Shown one piece after another: positions 1 through 5,379 of a stretch of 8,707 nucleotides of DNA. A program made the position numbers and the translations under genes. The notes under the pieces were generated by a model that was not told where the DNA came from, ran no database searches, and saw nothing but the letters and a program-made list of their open reading frames with translations. This stretch comes from CAWDPQ01 sp049642465 (lineage in GTDB: Bacteria; Acidobacteriota; Vicinamibacteria; Vicinamibacterales; 2-12-FULL-66-21). Each line of letters starts with the position of its first letter. Within the stretch, counting starts at the first letter, position 1. The DNA lies in NCBI GenBank assembly GCA_049642465.1, contig JBAROV010000037.1, positions 1 through 8,707 on the forward strand. Direction: 5' to 3'.

Positions 1-1
1 A

Positions 2-631
2 CCTCGTTTCGACCGCTACGTGTTCATCGAGCGCAGTTCGGAGCGGTGCGCTCAACTCGAACTCCTGAAGCAGGAATTTCCAGATCTCGCAAAGGATATT
101 CAGATCCGTCGCAGCGACGCCAACAGCGAGATTCAGGATCTTTGCGCAAAGGACTGGAGTTCCCATCGTGCGGTGCTGTTCCTCGATCCTTACGGCATGC
201 AGGTCGACTGGACCACCGTCGAGGCAATCGCACGGACCAAGGCGATTGACCTCTGGGTACTCTTCCCGCTTGGTATTGGAGTCAACCGGCTGCTCACAAA
301 GTCAGGCGACATTCCGGATTCCTGGCGACGACGATTGAATCTTTTGCTCGGGACCGAGGAGTGGTACGAGGAGTTCTACCGGTCCGAGAGCACACCTACG
401 CTTTTCGGCGGAGCGGTGGAACGCGTCGTAAAGGCCTCAACAGAAACCATCGGCAGGTACTTCAACAACCGGCTCAAATCGATCTTTGCCGCTGTCGCCG
501 ACGAACCCAAGGTTCTGCGGAATTCTGCCAATTCGCCGCTGTACCTGTTGTGCTTCGCTGCTGGCAATCCCAAAGGCGCACCCATCGCATTGCGCATCGC
601 CAATCATCTCTTGAAGAAAGGAACCGAGTAA
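2..631 (+). CDS. tcmP: Three-Cys-motif partner protein (TcmP-like), 3' part only
   Basis: The frame is open to the left edge and reads PRFDRYVFIERSSERCAQLE, so the GTG at 20 is internal and the true start lies before the window. I recognise the family from FDRYVFIE, the following SDANSEI and the FLDPYG block (about nt 179-196), then LWVLFPLGIGVNRLL and a long helical C-terminus. In order these resemble motifs II-IV of a class I SAM-dependent methyltransferase-like fold: the Glu of FIE at a ribose-binding position and DPYG in the motif IV position. The methyltransferase-like reading is inference, and activity is unproven. TcmP proteins are known as regular genomic partners of three-Cys-motif proteins, and exactly such a gene follows with a TAATG stop/start overlap, implying translational coupling and joint function. 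Codon third positions are less GC-rich than in the integrase operon, which suggests imported cargo. The N-terminal glycine-rich motif I cannot be checked here. Confidence 0.85.
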   Translation, partial: PRFDRYVFIERSSERCAQLELLKQEFPDLAKDIQIRRSDANSEIQDLCAKDWSSHRAVLFLDPYGMQVDWTTVEAIARTKAIDLWVLFPLGIGVNRLLTKSGDIPDSWRRRLNLLLGTEEWYEEFYRSESTPTLFGGAVERVVKASTETIGRYFNNRLKSIFAAVADEPKVLRNSANSPLYLLCFAAGNPKGAPIALRIANHLLKKGTE

Positions 632-1398
632 TGGCGCAGGGCTCGGGCATCGAGTGGACCGAATCCACATGGAACCCCGTCACGGGCTGTTCCAAGATCA
701 GCCCAGGCTGTAAGCACTGCTACGCGGAACGGATGGCAGAGCGGTTACAGGCGATGGGCCAGCGGAATTACCGAAATGGATTTGCTCTGACGCTGCAGCC
801 TCACATGCTGGAGCTGCCACTCAGATGGAAGAAGCCGCAAACCATCTTCGTGAACTCAATGAGCGACCTCTTTCATGACGAGGTTCCGCTCTCGTACATC
901 AGACAGGTGTTTGATGTGATGCGGCAAGCGTCGTGGCACCGTTTCCAGGTTCTGACAAAACGCTCGGAACGTCTGGCCGAACTCAGCTCCCAACTTGAAT
1001 GGACGCCAAACATCTGGATGGGCGTCAGCGTTGAGAACGACAAGTATCGATTCCGTATCGACAACCTTCGCTGCACATGCGCGCATGTGAAGTTCTTGTC
1101 TTTGGAGCCTCTGCTGGGTCCATTGACGGGTCTCAACCTTTCGGGCATTGACTGGGTGATTGTTGGAGGTGAGTCGGGTCCCCAGGCGAGGCCGATGGAT
1201 CCCGTTTGGGTCACGGATCTCCGCGATCAGTGCCGATGGGCGAAAGTACCATTCTTCTTCAAACAATGGGGAGGCAAAAACAAGAAACAGGCAGGACGCG
1301 CCCTCGAAGGTCGCACCTGGGATCAGATGCCGTCTCTTAGCGCCTCTGGCTCGACGGGGCGGGCACGCAAACAAATCGCACTGGTAGCGGCGGGCTGA
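631..1398 (+). CDS. Phage Gp37/Gp68-family protein (DUF5131), three-Cys motif
   Basis: This 255-aa protein starts at the ATG overlapping the tcmP stop (TAATG), with AAAGGA at 617-622 as ribosome-binding site 8 nt upstream. An in-frame start at 361 would lie inside tcmP and is rejected. Diagnostic family blocks are GIEWTESTWNPVTGC near the N-terminus, cysteines C20, C27 and C30 (C-x6-C-x2-C), then FVNSMSDLFHDEVP, LTKRSERL, WMGVSVEN, VKFLSLEPLLGPL, WVIVGGESGPQARPM and VPFFFKQWGG near the end. Length and C-terminus (ALEGRTWDQMP) match a full-length member. The three-Cys cluster plus the order of alternating strand/helix blocks recalls radical-SAM-type iron-sulphur proteins, but the biochemical function of this family is, to my knowledge, not established. 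The family is common in phages and mobile elements. Its pairing with TcmP suggests a two-protein modification or repair-like activity, which is inference. Confidence 0.9.
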   Translation: MAQGSGIEWTESTWNPVTGCSKISPGCKHCYAERMAERLQAMGQRNYRNGFALTLQPHMLELPLRWKKPQTIFVNSMSDLFHDEVPLSYIRQVFDVMRQASWHRFQVLTKRSERLAELSSQLEWTPNIWMGVSVENDKYRFRIDNLRCTCAHVKFLSLEPLLGPLTGLNLSGIDWVIVGGESGPQARPMDPVWVTDLRDQCRWAKVPFFFKQWGGKNKKQAGRALEGRTWDQMPSLSASGSTGRARKQIALVAAG

Positions 1399-1454
1399 GA
1401 ACCACGCTCACCCGAGTCCGCTCGTCGCGACGATGCAGCAGCGTCGTCCGTTCT

Positions 1455-1631
1455 TTGTTGTACACAGCAACCAATACCACCTTCACCAACCGGACACGAC
1501 ACGAAGGTCAGTTGCCGCTCGGAACCAACCTTCACATACTCGAGAACACCGCCGCGGGCGTGACCGCCATGGTGGCGCTCGGCAACGGCCATGCGTATGT
1601 GGGACAGGTACGATCCTCGATCGTCAAATGA
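1455..1631 (+). pseudogene. Probable 3' remnant of a disrupted gene
   Basis: After the DUF5131 stop, the frame open from 1341 to the TGA at 1629-1631 reads TRHEGQLPLGTNLHILENT followed by AAGVTAMVALGNGHAYVGQV. From about 1461 its codons are strongly G/C at the third position (ACC, AAC, GGC, GTG, GCC), as in the backbone genes and unlike the adjacent cassette, so it looks translated. No ATG precedes the conserved-looking part and no Shine-Dalgarno is visible before the TTG codons at 1455/1458. The ATG at 1569 would leave only about 20 residues. I infer that a backbone gene lost its 5' end when the tcmP/DUF5131 cassette arrived. Its stop overlaps the next gene's start region, consistent with former translational coupling. 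I do not recognise the protein; it could instead be a small intact gene starting with TTG. Confidence 0.35.
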
Positions 1632-2535
1632 CCGCGACCGCGACGACTTCAGCGACCGCAGCCGCGGCAGCCGTGGCGGCAGCAACGAACGCGATCATGC
1701 GGCCGACCGCGACCCGCGCGATGTGTTCACGAAGGACCTCGATCTGCCACGCGGACGTGAGCGGCGGCCGGTGCGAGAACGCGACCGCGTGTACGAGATC
1801 AACGGCACCGAAAGCCGGATGCTCGCCACGGTCGGCGCCTTTCGCGTCGTCTCCGAGAGCGATCTCCACGACGCCCGGGAGGACACGCGCAAGGGTCTGC
1901 GTCATCTTGAGCGAGAGGGACTGATACGGACTTCTCCGCTCAGCTCAGACGACCGCGCCGTCGTCCTGACAGACCGCGGCCGGGACCTACTCGAAGCGAA
2001 TCGACACGAGCGGCATGAGCGCACCTGGGAGCCGCGTCAGACGTTTTACGCGGGCCTCAGGAAGCCGCGCGAGTTGACGCACGACTCGAAGGTCTATCGC
2101 GCGTACCTGCGCGCCCAGGAGCGCGTCCGCGAACACGGCGGCCGAGTGAACTGCGTCGTCCTGGACTACGAGCTCAAGCGGGACTATCAGCGTTTCCTGC
2201 ACGAGCGCAATCGAGGCAAGAAGGACTGCGATGGGCGGCCTGACCGCGAGCCTGAGGAGATCGCGCGGTGGGCTCGCGAGCACGACTTGCCGTACGACGA
2301 CGGACACGTTCACTTCCCGGATGCGCGGATTGAGTATGAGGACCGCGATGGGCTGTCCCGTCACGAGGACCTCGAAATCGTGACCGGCCACTATCGGGGC
2401 GCCCACGCCGGCGCTGTCGCCAGGTCGGGTTTCAGCTGCTACCGAGCGATCGGCAGCATGGTCGGCGGATGTGCGAGCAGCGGCAGGCGAGGAGGTTCGC
2501 GACTTCCGAAACTCGCAGAGGAGCTGTTGGCATGA
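1591..2535 (+). CDS. Replication-relaxation/mobilisation-like winged-helix protein
   Basis: This 314-aa protein has three visible parts. Residues 1-68 are a very Arg/Asp-rich, probably disordered tail. Residues 75-137 form a winged-helix: MLATVGAFRVVSESDL, then GLRHLEREGLI, then a beta-wing ending in VVLTDRGRDLLE. The C-terminal domain has LTHDSKVYRAYLRAQ, a Glu/Arg helix, FPDARIEYE (242-250) and EDLEIVTGHYR (259-269). Order and motifs resemble plasmid replication-relaxation (Pfam Replic_Relax-type) proteins, whose second domain looks nuclease-like; here the acidic residues D244 and E261 could be its equivalents. The assignment is by pattern memory and is moderate. Start choice between ATG 1591 and ATG 1597 is open, as neither has a clear Shine-Dalgarno; coupling to the preceding frame ending at 1631 may replace it. 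It overlaps the next gene by ATGA. The tail GFSCYR plus a Gly/Arg stretch ends the protein. Confidence 0.55.
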   Translation: MRMWDRYDPRSSNDRDRDDFSDRSRGSRGGSNERDHAADRDPRDVFTKDLDLPRGRERRPVRERDRVYEINGTESRMLATVGAFRVVSESDLHDAREDTRKGLRHLEREGLIRTSPLSSDDRAVVLTDRGRDLLEANRHERHERTWEPRQTFYAGLRKPRELTHDSKVYRAYLRAQERVREHGGRVNCVVLDYELKRDYQRFLHERNRGKKDCDGRPDREPEEIARWAREHDLPYDDGHVHFPDARIEYEDRDGLSRHEDLEIVTGHYRGAHAGAVARSGFSCYRAIGSMVGGCASSGRRGGSRLPKLAEELLA

Positions 2536-3569
2536 ACCTGCCGTCTCCGCCAGATCGATGGACGATCGAGATCGCGAACGCCGAGCGCATCAACGCGATC
2601 GCGTCCTTCGGCTTCACGGTCCGCCAGGCGCGGTTTCTCGTGAACGTGCTGCTGCACTCTGGTGTCTTCGTCGAGCGCCAGTACTGCGCGTTCGCCGGCA
2701 TTGTCCATGGCCAGAAGAGCACCGACTTCATCAAGAGTCTTGTCGAGCAACGATTCGCTACCCCGATCGCGACAGGGAAGCTCCATCGCGGTCGCATGTT
2801 CCACGTCCACTACAAGTCGCTCTGGGCGGCCGTAGGCGAGCCTGACAACCGCTTCAGGAAACCGGCCTACCCTGGCCGGATGATCGAGCGCGTGATGCTC
2901 CTCGATGCGGTACTCGACGAGCCAGCCTGCACCTGGCTTGGTCCGGCCCGCGACAAGCGGCGACATTTCACACGCCACTTGGAGAGCCGACTCGACGCCC
3001 GGGAATACCCGCATCTGACGTTCGGCGACGGCCCCGAGAAGACCGTGCGGTACTTCCCAGACAAGCTTCCGATTGGAGTGCTGCCGGGCCTTGATCATCA
3101 CGCTTTCGTCTACCTGGTAACGAGCCGGTCGCCGATGGACTTCCGCCTGTTCCTTCTGCGGCATGTGCCCCTCCTCCGTGTGCTCTTCCGATGGACGATT
3201 CGGCTGCTCTTTCCACGCCCCCTTTGGAAGGCGCGGCTGATCTACCAGCACGCCGCGCGCGAGCATCTGGGCGTGCGTCTGGAACCCGCGAACGTTCAGG
3301 TTCTCGAGTGGCTTTTCCCTGAGCGGAAACGCCTCGCCGAACCGGGTGCCGGGCCGGCGGACGAGCGCTACCTGACTACGTCGAAGAACTTCGGCGCGCC
3401 CAGATTCAGAGCCCTGTACCGCCAGTGGCTCGAAGACCCGACAAACACGCTGTGGATGGCTGGCTCGACCACGCTTGCCGACGCGCTCGAGCGCGATCAT
3501 GGCCGCGTCGAGTGCGTCGAGCTCTCGCGTCAGTACCTTCATCTCTCTCCCCTGGTTGACGTCGCCTGA
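2532..3569 (+). CDS. Hypothetical element protein with N-terminal winged-helix-like region
   Basis: The start is the ATG at 2532, which overlaps the previous stop (ATGA) and has AGAGGAG at 2517-2523 as ribosome-binding site; the in-frame codon at 2469 is too far inside the upstream gene. The 345-aa product opens with a helical region (FTVRQARFLVNVLLHSGVFV, residues 28-47, then a QKSTDFIKSLVEQRFA helix and a HVHYKSLW strand), which looks like a DNA-binding winged-helix. A middle block HLTFGDGPEKTVRYFPDKLP leads to a strand AFVYLVTS (191-198), then a basic, aromatic-rich helical segment (209-240). No signal peptide is visible, and the hydrophobic stretch near 213-228 is interrupted by Arg and is unlikely to be a membrane span. 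The arrangement parallels the upstream protein, so the two may work together in element replication or transfer. I do not recognise a characterised family; function unknown. Confidence 0.75.
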   Translation: MNLPSPPDRWTIEIANAERINAIASFGFTVRQARFLVNVLLHSGVFVERQYCAFAGIVHGQKSTDFIKSLVEQRFATPIATGKLHRGRMFHVHYKSLWAAVGEPDNRFRKPAYPGRMIERVMLLDAVLDEPACTWLGPARDKRRHFTRHLESRLDAREYPHLTFGDGPEKTVRYFPDKLPIGVLPGLDHHAFVYLVTSRSPMDFRLFLLRHVPLLRVLFRWTIRLLFPRPLWKARLIYQHAAREHLGVRLEPANVQVLEWLFPERKRLAEPGAGPADERYLTTSKNFGAPRFRALYRQWLEDPTNTLWMAGSTTLADALERDHGRVECVELSRQYLHLSPLVDVA

Positions 3570-3747
3570 CAACCTACAGATGAGGACAACCTCGGGGCCG
3601 ACCTCCGGAAATGAGGTCGTCCCCCGATCATTGAGGCCGGCGTCTCTCTGTCCGCCAGCGAGCGTCGTAGCGCGCGCAGTTTGCGGCGGCGCGTATCCCG
3701 TTCGTGCTCAGAGACTTCGTCGTGTGGCGCGCGGAACGTTCCTGATA

Positions 3748-3770
3748 CGGGCGGCGCTCTTTGCCGCCCG
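3748..3770. terminator. GC-rich hairpin, possible terminator after the two-gene unit
   Basis: CGGGCGGC (3748-3755) and GCCGCCCG (3763-3770) pair perfectly over 8 bp around a 7-nt loop GCTCTTT. It lies 178 bases after the stop at 3569. No T-run follows on either strand, so intrinsic termination is only a possibility; a structural DNA role is equally plausible. Confidence 0.25.
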
Positions 3771-3803
3771 CTGCCGGCGTCGGTGCCGCAGTGGGGGCAG
3801 GAA

Positions 3804-3882
3804 ACCATGGCGTGAGCGACCCCACTGCGCGCGCGCGAAGTGGCCCCCGCGCCTGTCCGGGAGGGGTCGCTCACGCCATGGT
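3804..3882. repeat. Perfect 20-bp inverted repeat with 39-bp spacer
   Basis: The left arm 3804-3823 (core CCATGGCGTGAGCGACCCC) is matched without error by the reverse complement at 3863-3882. The left arm also overlaps a second inverted repeat, GCAGTGGGG at 3788-3796 with CCCCACTGC at 3820-3828, so two mutually exclusive foldings exist. Both arms end in ATGG reading outward. Perfect arms of this length do not arise by chance in a window of this size; they point to selection or recent duplication-inversion. Confidence 0.9.
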
Positions 3883-3979
3883 GTCACTGTCGCTTCAAGT
3901 TGTCGGACACAGCATGTTGGAGGGCGAGAAGCGCCGCGTGTTTGCTGCATCGAACGCGCTCGATTGCGGCTCAGATCTT

Positions 3980-4006
3980 CCGGACAATCCGGTCCGGTTT
4001 GTCCGG
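3980..4006. repeat. 27-bp near-perfect dyad, operator- or core-site-like
   Basis: Arms CCGGACAATCCGG (3980-3992) and CCGGTTTGTCCGG (3994-4006) are reverse complements at 12 of 13 positions around a single central T at 3993. The length and the one-base centre fit a dimer-binding operator or a nicking/recombination site better than an RNA hairpin, since no loop is left. Its protein partner is unknown. Confidence 0.7.
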
Positions 4007-4184
4007 GAAAACATTGCCCGCAACCAGGTCACATTCGGCGCGTGCGTGCCGGCCAGTTGTCGTCCTGGAAAAGGTGGCTCGCGCGCGTCGTATTCGATGC
4101 CCACTGCGACCATCGTGAGGTGATCACATCTGGCGTTACGTCAACGCCGGCGGCCATCACGACGACGATGCTGCATCTGTGCTC

Positions 4185-4253
4185 GGCACCGTGCAAGGCG
4201 CTGCGCTTCGCTCCGCCCGCGCGTACGCGCGGCCTTCGGGCCTTGACGGTGCC
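4185..4253. repeat. 69-nt imperfect inverted repeat with inner palindrome
   Basis: GGCACCGT (4185-4192), a bulged G at 4193, then CAAGGC (4194-4199) pair with GCCTTG (4240-4245) and ACGGTGCC (4246-4253): 14 bp with one bulge. Inside sits the perfect 16-bp palindrome CCGCGCGTACGCGCGG (4217-4232). An alternative fold uses GGCC-TTCG-GGCC at 4231-4242. It could extrude as a branched cruciform or fold as a single strand. Confidence 0.7.
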
Positions 4254-4433
4254 TGCGCGCAGATGATCACCGGGCAATTACGTGATGGCCATCGCATGCT
4301 CTCGCCGTCCGGAACGCACGGCGCATTGATTGATCCATCGAACGGCTTCGAGGAGCGCTCGCGTGTGTTCGATCGTTGCCGGACGTGTGCGCTGCCCCCG
4401 CTTGTTGAGATTCATTTTTTACGATTTTGATCG

Positions 4434-4462
4434 TTGACGCTCGTCGCGACCGGCGCTAGTCT
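4434..4462 (+). promoter_or_regulatory. Sigma70-like promoter for the excisionase-integrase operon
   Basis: TTGACG (4434-4439), a 17-base spacer and TAGTCT (4457-4462) match the -35/-10 pattern at optimal spacing. An AT-rich tract with a run of six T lies just upstream (about 4411-4430), the most AT-rich spot of this region and UP-element-like. Transcription would begin near 4469, giving a leader of about 415 nt before the first gene at 4886. No other equally good promoter is seen before that gene. Confidence 0.5.
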
Positions 4463-4496
4463 GTTCGTATTCGACGGTGCTGCGACGCACCACCCT

Positions 4497-4815
4497 CCGC
4501 GATTCGGTCACCGACGCGGAGCAGCCGTTGATCGTCGCCCTCAGGGCCTCGATCAACGGCTACCCTGCGACGAGCAGGGAAACGATCGGCGATGCGCACG
4601 CCGATCCTCGGTCGCCGAGGCGTCATCAAGTTGCACGGTTGGTGATCGTGAGGACAGCACCACCAACAGCAGGGTGCACGTTGAACGCATCGACTCGCAC
4701 CAATCGTTGAATGGCTGCGAGAAACCGTCGGGCTCAGCCCCTCGGTCCCCGATGTCGGTCTTAGGCCCTCATCAGCGCTTCTGATCCAGGGCGCGCTGGC
4801 TTCAAGTCAGCGCGC
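4497..4815 (+). other. Array of about nine hairpins, candidate structured leader or ssDNA origin
   Basis: Consecutive inverted repeats are: 4497-4519 (CCGCG/CGCGG plus TCGG-TCA-CCGA); 4523-4561 (12-bp stem, TC/CT internal loop, GCCC-TCA-GGGC); 4563-4579 (CCCTGC-GACGA-GCAGGG); 4584-4606 (GATCGGCG/CGCCGATC); 4606-4620 (CCTCGG-TCG-CCGAGG); 4632-4678 (TGCAC/GTGCA and GTTGGTG/CACCAAC); 4725-4745 (CCG-TC-GGGC-TCA-GCCC-CT-CGG); 4771-4785 (ATCAG/CTGAT); and 4791-4815 (about 10 bp with loop TTCAA). They begin about 30 nt after the predicted transcription start and end some 60 nt before the ribosome-binding site of the first excisionase-like gene. No coding frame explains them. They could form an RNA leader controlling the operon, or single-stranded DNA hairpins recognised during replication, transfer or recombination. 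The pairing is read directly from the sequence; the function is inferred. Confidence 0.6.
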
Positions 4816-4872
4816 TCAGCGCGAATCTCTCACACAACAGATCAACAGCACGCGAACACGCGCGTGCAGGTC

Positions 4873-4878
4873 GGGAGG
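4873..4878 (+). promoter_or_regulatory. Strong Shine-Dalgarno of the first HTH gene
   Basis: GGGAGG lies 7 nt before the ATG at 4886. It fixes that start and is the strongest ribosome-binding site of the operon; the two following genes start by ATGA overlap. Confidence 0.8.
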
Positions 4879-4885
4879 TTGCGAC

Positions 4886-5110
4886 ATGAGGACCTGGTTC
4901 AATGTCTCAGAAGCCGCGGAGTACGCCGGCGTGAGCCGGGACACGATCTACACGGCGTGCGAGCGCCACGAGCTTCGAAGTGCGCGCGTCAGCGGAAGAC
5001 GCGCGATTCGAATACGGCCGGCATGGATTGATGCTTGGCTGGAACGACACGCGCCGGACGTTCAAGATCACCGGCGCATCGGTGACACGCGGAACGGAGC
5101 GGCGTCATGA
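4886..5110 (+). CDS. Excisionase-like small HTH protein (first of two)
   Basis: A 74-aa protein of the MerR-like excisionase family (HTH_17 type). It opens with WFNVSEAAEYAGVSRDTIY (residues 4-22), the helix-turn-helix, followed by a basic wing SARVSGRRAIRI (32-43) and the characteristic closing helix AWIDAWLERH (46-55). The last 20 residues are polar and look unstructured. Such proteins bind and bend DNA at attachment sites to direct excision, or act as repressors of the integrase operon. The start is fixed by GGGAGG 7 nt upstream, and it ends by ATGA overlap with the next gene. It is the first gene after the hairpin-rich leader, so the structured DNA or its transcript may control it, or it may itself bind there. 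Whether it is excisionase or repressor cannot be told from sequence. Confidence 0.85.
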   Translation: MRTWFNVSEAAEYAGVSRDTIYTACERHELRSARVSGRRAIRIRPAWIDAWLERHAPDVQDHRRIGDTRNGAAS

Positions 5111-5379
5111 ACCCGCGGGTGACGAGGACGGAACGCGATCGCGCGCCAGATTCTGTGCGCGCACTGACGGAACGCGAAGTCGCCGAGCTGCTCGGGCTGT
5201 CAGTCGCGACGCTGCGGGCGTGGCGACATCGAGGCAAGGGACCAAGGTTCCTGCGCCTCGGACGATCAGTCCGATATCTTCCCTCCGATGTTGACGACTT
5301 CGTGCGTGCAAGCGCAGTTGACACGAAGGCGGATTCCTCGTCTGATGATGGTTCGGAGCTCGAGGAGTTGCGGGTATGA
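5107..5379 (+). CDS. Excisionase-like small HTH protein (second of two)
   Basis: A 90-aa protein with the textbook HTH_17 layout: LTEREVAELLGLSVATLRAW (20-39), the HRGKGP turn, FLRLGRSVRYLPSDVDDF wing and helix (48-65), then an acidic Asp/Ser/Glu tail (72-88). It overlaps the preceding stop by ATGA and has GGAG at 5096-5099, 7 nt before its ATG. It overlaps the integrase start likewise. Its similarity to the first HTH protein is only at the level of the fold, so it is not a recent duplicate. Having two such proteins before one integrase suggests division of labour, for example one true excisionase and one copy-control or transcription regulator; this is inference. Confidence 0.88.
   Translation: MNPRVTRTERDRAPDSVRALTEREVAELLGLSVATLRAWRHRGKGPRFLRLGRSVRYLPSDVDDFVRASAVDTKADSSSDDGSELEELRV

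Larger units (their letters stand above)
3570..4433. other. Long noncoding region rich in inverted repeats
   Basis: No reading frame here has convincing protein-like composition on either strand; frames that stay open give Arg/Ser/Pro-rich shadows. Instead there are many inverted repeats: a 7-bp hairpin at 3599-3619, an 8-bp GC hairpin at 3748-3770, nested repeats at 3788-3882, a 27-bp dyad at 3980-4006, a hairpin at 4132-4148, a 14-bp bulged stem at 4185-4253 and a 6-bp hairpin at 4303-4323. Such density between a replication/mobilisation-type gene pair and a recombination operon suggests an origin of replication or transfer, or recombinase-binding DNA. That role is inference. Confidence 0.55.

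Noticed and set aside
1433..1924. 163-codon plus frame with Ala/Thr-rich sequence
   Set aside because: Low-complexity out-of-frame translation of the Arg/Asp-rich start of the 1591 gene.
3216..3232. CTTTGGAAGGCG resembling the att core CTTGGAAAGCG
   Set aside because: Only partial identity and located within a coding gene of the element; not a credible second attachment site.
2439..3572. Long open frame on the minus strand (377 codons)
   Set aside because: It is antisense to the 345-aa plus-strand gene, which has a ribosome-binding site, ATGA coupling and better protein-like sequence; the minus frame is open because of GC-rich codon bias.
3539..3808. Minus-strand frame starting MVSCPHCGTDAGSG, zinc-knuckle-like
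   Set aside because: CPHC is suggestive, but no second Cys pair follows, the remainder is Arg-rich and unlike a zinc ribbon, and there is no convincing ribosome-binding site. Possibly a decayed gene, not supportable.
3475..4266. 263-codon plus frame across the inverted-repeat region
   Set aside because: Arg/Ser/Pro-rich with no family pattern, starts inside the upstream gene, and runs through both arms of perfect inverted repeats.
4771..4830. tRNA-Sec-like anticodon arm (CTGG-CTTCAAG-TCAG)
   Set aside because: No acceptor stem, T-arm consensus or CCA can be fitted around it; better explained as one of the hairpins of the array.
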